Below, piece by piece: positions 7,715 through 12,407 of a stretch of DNA of 12,407 nt. Each line of letters begins with the position of its first letter. The first letter of the stretch is position 1. The DNA lies in the NCBI GenBank assembly GCA_049975505.1, contig JBNGCY010000067.1, positions 1 to 12,407 of the forward strand. The letters are read 5' to 3'. Below the pieces are notes generated by a model that worked only from the letters and a program-made list of their open reading frames with translations, was not told where the DNA came from and did no database searches. A program made the position numbers and the translations under genes. Origin of the DNA: JAIVHC01 sp049975505 (GTDB lineage: Bacteria; Desulfobacterota; Desulfuromonadia; Desulfuromonadales; Desulfuromonadaceae).

Positions 7715-7804
7715 GGGGGCGGATCGATGTGCCTGCCCATGATCGGGACGCAAACAACGTATGATGCATGCAACAACCAGGGCAGACACATCGGTCTGCC
7801 CTAC
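7715..7804 (+). repeat. Two-headed REP/BIME-like extragenic repeat, copy 2
   Basis: This copy starts three bases after the MntA-like stop codon. The left head (7717-7738) is partly decayed: GGGCGGAT, loop CGATGT, GCCTGCCC. The right head (7780-7801) is perfect: GGGCAGAC, loop ACATCG, GTCTGCCC. Bases 7773-7801 are an exact 29-base reverse complement of 5817-5845 in copy 1. The left head is followed by CAT, as in copies 1 and 3. Placement directly behind a stop codon suggests it may also fold in the 3' end of the mRNA. Confidence 0.85.
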
Positions 7805-7858
7805 GGTATGGTCCTGTTACCCTGATTTTAAGATCAACAAGAAACCGCATCGTTCATT

Positions 7859-7944
7859 GTAGGGGCAGGTCCCTGTGCCTGCCCATTCCATCGCTCGCGT
7901 ATCTGCTACGAACAACCAGGACAACCACGGGGAGTTGCCCCTAC
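7859..7944 (+). repeat. Two-headed REP/BIME-like extragenic repeat, copy 3 (diverged)
   Basis: The unit is bounded by exact 8-base inverted ends, GTAGGGGC (7859-7866) and GCCCCTAC (7937-7944). The left head has stem GGGCAGGT/GCCTGCCC around CCCTGT (7863-7884). The right head has GGACAACC/AGTTGCCC around ACGGGG with mismatches (7919-7940). The loops differ from copies 1 and 2 but remain almost complementary to each other. AACAACCAGG before the right head is shared with copy 2. It lies in direct orientation 54 bases after copy 2. Confidence 0.8.
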
Positions 7945-8089
7945 AGTCACCTCCTGATTATCAGCACCTTTGGAGCGTCTTTTCTCCGTATACATATCTG
8001 TCCATATTCGATACATGGAGCGTATATATCAAACCTGACCATTTCACGCAACAACTAGTGGAGGCAGGCTCGCAATAAAGGGATTGGAT

Positions 8090-9526
8090 ATGCACGAGGC
8101 AAAAACGGGAACTACGGTACGCATCAGAATAAAAAATGCTGCGACTCCGAATGGATTGACAGTGGAGAATTTCTGCGTCTCAGCGGATGAAGCCTGGTGT
8201 ATTCTGAGCCCCAACCGCTGCGGAGGGGAGGAATTTTTTGACCTTCTGAGCTCCGCTTCTGCCGCTAATGACGCACAGGACTTCTACCTCACCCCGGACA
8301 TTGAGGTGCTCTCGTTTGCCACGCAGCAGCAGATATTTGAAGATGAACTGGCGCAGGATGACAGCGACTTCCTTGACTGTATCGATCCGGGCACTCCGGC
8401 GCGCGCCTTTATCCCCGAGGCGGATAAGCACCTCGACCTGATCGCGTCCTTCGGTCTTACCCCTCATCTGGAGCAGGGCTATCGGGAGCTGAGCACGGGG
8501 CAGGCTCGCAGACTTCTTCTCATTGCGGCATGTGTGCGCTGTCCGGAGTGTCTCCTCCTCGAAGCGCCCTACGAGGGGCTCGATCTCCGGGGGCGCGAGG
8601 AGTTGGATCGGTGTTTGCTCGAAGTGTGGAGACGGGGATGTTGCCTTATCCTTTTCTGTTCCAATAGTGCGGATGTGCCTGCTTGGGTAAGCCATGTGGC
8701 TCTGCTGGGAGATAAGCATATCCGCTGGCAGGGGCGGCGCGCAGATCTGCCCCCGACCTTATTGCGCAGTCTTTCGCACCATGAGGCGGATTTCAACCCT
8801 GAAGACCCTCAGCAGCGCGCCGGCGAATCTGATCCTGACGCCGCCGCACCCCTGGTGGAGTTGAAAGACGGGCATGCGGGGTATCGCGGGGAGGATGTGT
8901 TCCGTAGCCTCGACTTAACTATCCGCCGTGGCGAGCATACCCTGGTGAGTGGAAGCAATGGCAGCGGCAAGTCCACTCTGCTTCAGTTGATATGCGGCGA
9001 TCACCCCGCGTGCTACCAGAATGAGCTGTACCTCTTCGGCATCAGGCGTGGGAGCGGTGAATCGATCTGGAAGTTGAAGCGCCATATGGGGATTGTCAGC
9101 CCCGATCTGCACCGTAACTACAACATCGTCACCGATCTGTTCTCATGTATTCTTTCCGGACTGTTCGACTCCATCGGGGTGTATCAGAAGGCGGATATAC
9201 AGCAGAAAAGAGCCGCGCACAGATGGCTGGAATGGATCGGGTTGCTTCAGCATAAGAACCGCCCCTTTCGCAGCCTGAGCTTTGCTGATCAGCGCCTCGC
9301 CCTTATCGCCCGCGCGCTGATCAAAAATCCGCCCCTGCTGATTCTGGATGAACCGACCCAGGGGCTGGATGATGCCAACCGCTATGCCGTACTCGACTTT
9401 ATCGAGAAGATCGGGTGCGCAGGTATCAGCACTATTCTCTACGTGAGTCATCGCCGCGATGAATACCGCCCGTTTTTCACTCAGCATCTGATTATGGATC
9501 AGTATCGGGTCGGGGGTGAAAATTGA
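8090..9526 (+). CDS. ModF/PhrA-like tandem ABC ATPase with degenerate first site
   Basis: This cytoplasmic protein of 478 residues has two fused ABC ATPase domains and no membrane segment. The stretch from GDHP through LFG, RRGSGE, IW, LSG and FDSIG to YQ in the second domain closely follows E. coli ModF. In domain 1 the Walker A position reads SPNRCGGE (40-47), lacking the Lys. Walker B ends E158-A159 in place of D-E, but the signature LSTGQ (134-138) is intact. In domain 2 Walker A (GSNGSGKS, Lys294), Walker B (D420-E421) and H-loop His454 are intact, but the signature is LSFAD (396-400). TTG8084 is also in frame; ATG8090 is preferred because AGGGA lies six bases upstream. No molybdate transporter genes are adjacent. 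ModF's role is poorly defined (molybdenum-linked), so only the family is asserted. Confidence 0.88.
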   Translation: MHEAKTGTTVRIRIKNAATPNGLTVENFCVSADEAWCILSPNRCGGEEFFDLLSSASAANDAQDFYLTPDIEVLSFATQQQIFEDELAQDDSDFLDCIDPGTPARAFIPEADKHLDLIASFGLTPHLEQGYRELSTGQARRLLLIAACVRCPECLLLEAPYEGLDLRGREELDRCLLEVWRRGCCLILFCSNSADVPAWVSHVALLGDKHIRWQGRRADLPPTLLRSLSHHEADFNPEDPQQRAGESDPDAAAPLVELKDGHAGYRGEDVFRSLDLTIRRGEHTLVSGSNGSGKSTLLQLICGDHPACYQNELYLFGIRRGSGESIWKLKRHMGIVSPDLHRNYNIVTDLFSCILSGLFDSIGVYQKADIQQKRAAHRWLEWIGLLQHKNRPFRSLSFADQRLALIARALIKNPPLLILDEPTQGLDDANRYAVLDFIEKIGCAGISTILYVSHRRDEYRPFFTQHLIMDQYRVGGEN

Positions 9527-9636
9527 CCGGGATCAAGGAAGTGGACGCCTGAGGTGTGTCAGATTTTTCGCGTTTATACTCCAAATCGGGCCCTGCCGCT
9601 TTAACCGCCCGCGATTTGTAATTGTTCAGTAAGGCT

Positions 9637-9707
9637 TTGTGGCACCCATTCCAAGGGACACTTTGCGCCGTCCGTGGCGACAGACGCCCTTTCCATGGGT
9701 ACCACAA
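9637..9707. repeat. 71-bp imperfect inverted repeat with inner hairpin
   Basis: Arms of 21 bases, TTGTGGCACCCAT... (9637-9657) and ...ATGGGTACCACAA (9687-9707), are complementary at 17 of 21 positions. Between them CGCC (9666-9669) and GGCG (9676-9679) can form a small inner hairpin around GTCCGT. The element lies 67 bases before the NapH-like gene, between it and the ModF-like gene. It could be a MITE-like or REP-like remnant, a structured 5' leader or a small RNA. There is no T-tract, so it is not a standard terminator. It is unrelated in sequence to the GGGC-headed repeats elsewhere in the window. Confidence 0.55.
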
Positions 9708-9774
9708 GTTCTCACCGGTAGTGGTGGTGAATAGTTACTTTATTCCAACATGTGAGGCATAAGAAGGATCAAAC

Positions 9775-10797
9775 ATGAATACTGAGGTTGCCGGATTGGC
9801 TCACAGCCTGTCACAGCGCCCGAATGTCTGGCGTCAGATTGTACAGTGGGTATTTTTTTTCTGGATTCTGTGGCTGGGCTGGCGTTTTGGCCAGTTTGTC
9901 GCTCACTTTCTCCCCGGATCGGATGCACCCTATGTGCCGCGCCCCACCGGGGTGGATGGCTTTCTCCCCATCGGGGGGCTGGCGAGCCTGAAACTCTGGC
10001 TGTTTCGCGGTGAAGTGGATCCGACCCATCCTGCCGCGCTCGTGTTGCTCCTCACCTTTATCGGCATGAGTCTGGTGGCAAAGAAATCCTTTTGCTCCTG
10101 GCTGTGTCCGGTGGGTACCCTGTCGGAAGGGGCATGGAAACTCGGACGCCGGGTGTTCGGGCGCAACTGGCGCATCTGGACCTGGCTCGACTACCCGTTG
10201 CGGGGGCTCAAGTATCTGCTGCTGGGATTTTTTGTCAAAATCCTCCTTCTGGATATGCCGGCGTTTGCGATTGCCAATTTTCTTGAAACTCCGTACTGGG
10301 CCATCAGCGATGTGAAGATGCTGAAGTTTTTTACCGCACCGTCGGCTCTGACCCTGTGGGTGGTGGGGATCACCACGGCGCTGTCGTTTGTGTACAAGAA
10401 CTTCTGGTGCCGCTATCTGTGTCCGTACGGGGCGATGCTCGGGCTTATAAGCGTGTTGAGCCCGTTTAAGATCCGGCGCAATGAAGAAACCTGCACCAAT
10501 TGTCAGAAATGCACCCAAGCGTGTCCCTCCCTTCTGCCGGTACATCGCAAGGATACGGTTATGAGTGTGGAGTGCACCGGCTGCCTTACCTGTGTGGATG
10601 CGTGTCCGCACGCGAGTCTGCATATGGGCACCCTGCTGGAGAGCAAGCCCTTGCCGCGCTGGGTATTCCCGCTTCTGGTGCTGGGTTTGTATGCCGGTGG
10701 AGTCGCCTTCGGCATGTTGAGCGGGCATTGGCACAGCAGTCTGGAGTATGCGGATTACATGCGCCTCATCCCTTCGATGGATCAGTTCGGGCATTAA
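9775..10797 (+). CDS. NapH/YccM-like membrane polyferredoxin (putative quinol dehydrogenase)
   Basis: This is a 340-residue inner-membrane iron-sulfur protein. About five hydrophobic segments are visible (roughly 21-45, 86-104, 146-163, 188-206, 297-316). Two CxxxCP motifs, typical of NapH/NosR/CcoG-type proteins, occur at C107-C111 and C212-C216. They are followed by two classical 4Fe-4S motifs: C240/C243/C246/C250-P and C267/C270/C273/C277-P. Family members move electrons from quinol across the membrane to periplasmic reductases, or assist metal-centre maturation. Start ATG9775 has AAGGA about six bases upstream. No nap, nos or cco gene is adjacent, so it is an orphan here and its partner is unknown. 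The gene converges on the porin gene. Confidence 0.9.
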   Translation: MNTEVAGLAHSLSQRPNVWRQIVQWVFFFWILWLGWRFGQFVAHFLPGSDAPYVPRPTGVDGFLPIGGLASLKLWLFRGEVDPTHPAALVLLLTFIGMSLVAKKSFCSWLCPVGTLSEGAWKLGRRVFGRNWRIWTWLDYPLRGLKYLLLGFFVKILLLDMPAFAIANFLETPYWAISDVKMLKFFTAPSALTLWVVGITTALSFVYKNFWCRYLCPYGAMLGLISVLSPFKIRRNEETCTNCQKCTQACPSLLPVHRKDTVMSVECTGCLTCVDACPHASLHMGTLLESKPLPRWVFPLLVLGLYAGGVAFGMLSGHWHSSLEYADYMRLIPSMDQFGH

Positions 10798-10824
10798 CCG
10801 TATGTGCCCGGAAAAGCTTAAGAT

Positions 10825-10859
10825 GCAAAAAATCCCGGCGAAGAGTTGTCTTCGCCGGG
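10825..10859 (-). terminator. Rho-independent terminator of the porin gene
   Basis: A perfect 11-base stem CCCGGCGAAGA/TCTTCGCCGGG (10834-10844, 10849-10859) has a GTTG loop. On the minus strand it is followed by ATTTTTTG, the expected U-tract. It lies about 55 bases beyond the porin stop codon. On the plus strand no T-run follows directly, so termination of the NapH-like gene here would be weaker; the TTTTTT at about 10885-10890 is 25 bases further on. Confidence 0.9.
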
Positions 10860-10913
10860 CAATCTCAGCCTGAGGTATTGTCGGTTTTTTACTCAGGGTA
10901 ATTTCCCATCAGA

Positions 10914-12095
10914 TCAGAACTCCAGCGCCAGTTGCGCGGTAACGATATCGGCGCTGTCGTCATCCTCGTATTCATCGTGCAGGTACTCCAGCGCCAGAGA
11001 GGTATAGGGCAGAATCTCGGCACCAATGGTGAACATGTAGCGATCCTGGGGAATGAAATCCAGATCTTCATCCGCGTTCGCGTACCCTTCAGGCATGAAG
11101 GAATCGCCGTTGTTGCTCCCCTGGTATGCCACTCCCACCAGCGCCTCTTTGTTGAAGAGGGTGAAGGCATATCCGACCTCGAGGTTCCAAACCTCAATGG
11201 CGTCGCGCTCTTCCACGCTGGTGCCCACAACGTACTCAGGATCATCCAGGGCGAGGATATATTCGCCGATGATGTTGAATGCCCCGGCTTCAACCACGGC
11301 ATGCATTCCCAGGCCGCCGACATACTCATCCAGATCCAGTTCTGCCTCAAAGTCATCCAGTTCACCTTCCCAGCCGTCGGAATCCACCAAATTGTTGATG
11401 TAGCTGATGCTCGCATCGAGGCTGAAGTTGTCCTGTTCCAGGGCATAGCCCACCTGGGCGCCGAAGTTGTCGATGTGGTTATCATCACCTGCTTCATCCA
11501 CATCTCCGTTGAATACATACGCCAGGGCATAGAAATCACCCATGCGCATCCCTGCTTCCACGGCACTTTCGTTGGTTTCACCGATCTCCAGGGTGAGTGG
11601 GTCGGATATCATATTGGAAGTGAAGTTGCCGAAGGGAACATACATCTTACCCGCACGAACCCATACCGGCGCATCATTCCCGCCGTCGAAGAGCATAAAC
11701 GCCTCATCCACATCGATGGGTTCGGTGTCATCCTCCTCCCAGAGCAGAAGCACATGCCCACTTACGTGCTCGGACAACTCCGCATCAATCCCGAGTTCCA
11801 CGGTAGCAAGCACCAGGTCGCTGGCGTCCTCACTCCCGGCGGCATCAAAATCGACATCCTCATACACCCCTTCCACTTCGAGCAGGCCGCTGAGGCTGAT
11901 GCGTTCACTCCACGAGCCCAGCTCTGACGAGAGCCCTTTGGCGTCGGCGTCGCTGCTGTCCTGCTCTGCAAGACGGGATTCAAGTTGTTTGATGCGCTCA
12001 AGCAGGGCATGGTTGGAAAGTTCCTCCTGAGCCGCACCCGCCAGAGCAGGACTGAAGGCAAAAGCCACCAGCAGAGATAAAATCAGATTTTTCAC
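10914..12095 (-). CDS. LbtU-type outer-membrane porin, strongly acidic
   Basis: This is a 393-residue outer-membrane protein. Residues 1-19 are a signal peptide (MKNLILSLLVAFAFSPALA, cleavage after A19 or A22). Residues 25-47 form a short coiled coil (LLERIKQLESRLAE), as in many trimeric or SLH-less porins. The rest has alternating beta-strand patterns and ends LALEF, the C-terminal Phe recognised by the BAM machinery. The central stretch with MYVPFGNF, SNMISDPLTLEIGET and ES matches what I recall of the LbtU siderophore-porin family. Strands and loops are very rich in Asp and Glu (for example EEDDTEP, DEYEDDDSAD). The start is GTG12095 with GGAGG six bases upstream. A perfect minus-strand terminator follows, so it is probably monocistronic. 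A Fur-like box upstream fits an iron role; substrate specificity is not shown. Confidence 0.8.
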   Translation of the reverse strand: MKNLILSLLVAFAFSPALAGAAQEELSNHALLERIKQLESRLAEQDSSDADAKGLSSELGSWSERISLSGLLEVEGVYEDVDFDAAGSEDASDLVLATVELGIDAELSEHVSGHVLLLWEEDDTEPIDVDEAFMLFDGGNDAPVWVRAGKMYVPFGNFTSNMISDPLTLEIGETNESAVEAGMRMGDFYALAYVFNGDVDEAGDDNHIDNFGAQVGYALEQDNFSLDASISYINNLVDSDGWEGELDDFEAELDLDEYVGGLGMHAVVEAGAFNIIGEYILALDDPEYVVGTSVEERDAIEVWNLEVGYAFTLFNKEALVGVAYQGSNNGDSFMPEGYANADEDLDFIPQDRYMFTIGAEILPYTSLALEYLHDEYEDDDSADIVTAQLALEF

Positions 12096-12131
12096 GCGTT
12101 TCCTCCTTCAGATAAGTTGAACATACACATT

Positions 12132-12147
12132 GCTCCCATGTGGGAGC
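12132..12147. promoter_or_regulatory. Perfect 7-bp inverted repeat in porin leader
   Basis: GCTCCCA/TGGGAGC arms flank a TG spacer, 37-52 bases upstream of the porin GTG. It could be a compact operator or a hairpin in the 5' untranslated region. It is not followed by a T-tract on either strand, so it is not a terminator. Confidence 0.4.
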
Positions 12148-12195
12148 GCATAAATCGAATAACAACCATTCTTCTCCTGATTATGCAAATGGTGT

Positions 12196-12210
12196 TGATA
12201 ATCACTTTCA
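12196..12210. promoter_or_regulatory. Candidate Fur box upstream of porin
   Basis: TGATAAT-C-ACTTTCA matches the 7-1-7 Fur consensus (TGATAATNATTATCA) at 12 of 14 defined positions. It lies about 101-115 bases before the porin start. On the minus strand a -35-like TTGAAA falls within it, so a bound repressor could block a promoter there. The link to an LbtU-type porin makes iron control plausible, but this is an inference from one site. Confidence 0.4.
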
Positions 12211-12239
12211 AGAAATATACACAGGGCTTTTACCTTTTT

Positions 12240-12257
12240 TTGTGACTTGTGTCACTA
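12240..12257. promoter_or_regulatory. CRP/HcpR-like palindrome TTGTGA-N6-TCAC
   Basis: TTGTGA (12240-12245), six bases, then TCACTA (12252-12257) nearly match TTGTGAN6TCACAA, the palindrome of CRP and of HcpR, a nitrosative-stress regulator of anaerobes. It sits in the AT-rich gap between the divergent porin and the last gene, 115 bases before ATG12372 and about 145 before the porin start. Which gene it serves is not clear. Confidence 0.45.
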
Positions 12258-12371
12258 TTTTTCAGAATAATTTTTTTTAATTGTCTGCGCTGCCGGGCGT
12301 GGTTTTTTTATTTCCGAAGAACGAAGTATGTTATTTTATGTGGATATAAGTAAACACATGGAGGAAAACGA

Positions 12372-12407
12372 ATGGACTGGATAACGGAACCATGGCTGCT
12401 CTGGTTG
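12372..12407 (+). CDS. Start of an unidentified gene, cut by the window end
   Basis: Twelve codons are visible, MDWITEPWLLWL, beginning at ATG12372 with GGAGG (12360-12364) seven bases upstream. That is a strong ribosome binding site, so the start is credible. The Trp-rich, hydrophobic beginning suggests a first membrane helix, as in NfeD-like or other small integral membrane proteins, but 12 residues cannot identify it. It is divergent from the porin. Confidence 0.6.
   Translation, partial: MDWITEPWLLWL

Larger units (their letters stand above)
7713..8089. other. Intergenic region with two repeat copies, no gene
   Basis: The 377 bases between the MntA-like gene and the ModF-like gene contain two tandem repeat units (7715-7804 and 7859-7944), a 54-base linker, and about 145 bases of AT-richer leader before the ATPase gene. 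Short frames here have no ribosome binding site or recognisable product and run through the repeats. AGGGA at 8079-8083 serves ATG8090. I could not pick a convincing promoter. Confidence 0.7.

Noticed and set aside
5811..7944. Possible CRISPR array from the recurring GGGC palindromes
   Set aside because: There are only three units, unevenly spaced over 2 kb and in both orientations, and there are no cas genes.
9537..9570. Weak hairpin ACGCC-TGA-GGTGT followed by TTTTT after the ModF-like gene
   Set aside because: The stem is only five pairs including a G-U, and the T-run is offset by several bases; too weak to call a terminator.
9811..10794. Minus-strand frame of 327 codons opposite the NapH-like gene
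   Set aside because: The plus strand has sixteen conserved cysteines or motif residues in frame; the antisense frame is His/Gln-rich shadow.
10932..11927. Plus-strand frame of 331 codons opposite the porin
   Set aside because: The porin has a signal peptide, a ribosome binding site, terminal Phe and a matching terminator; the plus frame has none of these.
12175..12206. Inverted arms TGATTAT / ATAATCA separated by 13 bases
   Set aside because: Such AT-rich short arms are expected by chance in this region; the right arm is better explained as part of the Fur-like site.

Overview
The window looks like a chromosomal segment (GC roughly mid-50s %) of a Gram-negative, anaerobically respiring bacterium. 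The evidence is an NrfH/NrfA nitrite ammonification pair of the type found in delta/epsilonproteobacteria and related lineages, an outer-membrane beta-barrel with a signal peptide and terminal Phe, and a quinol-linked polyferredoxin membrane protein. NrfH closely resembles the Wolinella-type protein in its heme motifs and C-terminus. Delta/epsilon-like lineages or Chrysiogenota are plausible hosts, but the genus cannot be fixed from this sequence.

Layout. (1) 1-2139, plus strand: nrfH, whose membrane-anchor segment is split by an apparent one-base frameshift near the window edge, then nrfA and a strong, possibly bidirectional terminator. (2) 2165-5676, minus strand: a two-gene operon with an ATGA overlap, encoding the halves of a heterodimeric ABC exporter (MdlAB/BmrCD type) with one consensus and one degenerate ATP site. 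(3) 5946-7712, plus strand: a CaCA-family cation/Ca2+ antiporter, then a HEPN-MNT (HepT/MntA, type VII) toxin-antitoxin pair with an ATGA overlap. This block is bracketed by copies of a two-headed, REP/BIME-like extragenic repeat: one copy upstream and two downstream in the opposite orientation. (4) 8090-9526, plus strand: a ModF/PhrA-like tandem ATPase whose first nucleotide site is degenerate. (5) 9527-10797: a gap of about 250 bases with a 71-bp imperfect inverted repeat, then a NapH/YccM-like membrane polyferredoxin. (6) 10825-12095, minus strand: an acidic LbtU-type outer-membrane porin with a Rho-independent terminator and a regulatory region holding a Fur-box-like site and a CRP/HcpR-like palindrome. 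(7) 12372 to the end: the first 12 codons of a further plus-strand gene.

How the genes work together. NrfH oxidises menaquinol and feeds the periplasmic pentaheme NrfA, which reduces nitrite to ammonium. The NapH-like protein is another quinol-side module that could feed an unidentified periplasmic partner. The exporter, antiporter and porin are envelope transport functions with no evident link to each other. The most distinctive accessory features are the HepT/MntA pair with its complete RX4HXY and GSX10DXD motifs, the two-headed repeat family around it, the asymmetric ATP sites in both ABC systems, and the candidate frameshift in nrfH. No wholly new multi-gene system could be demonstrated.
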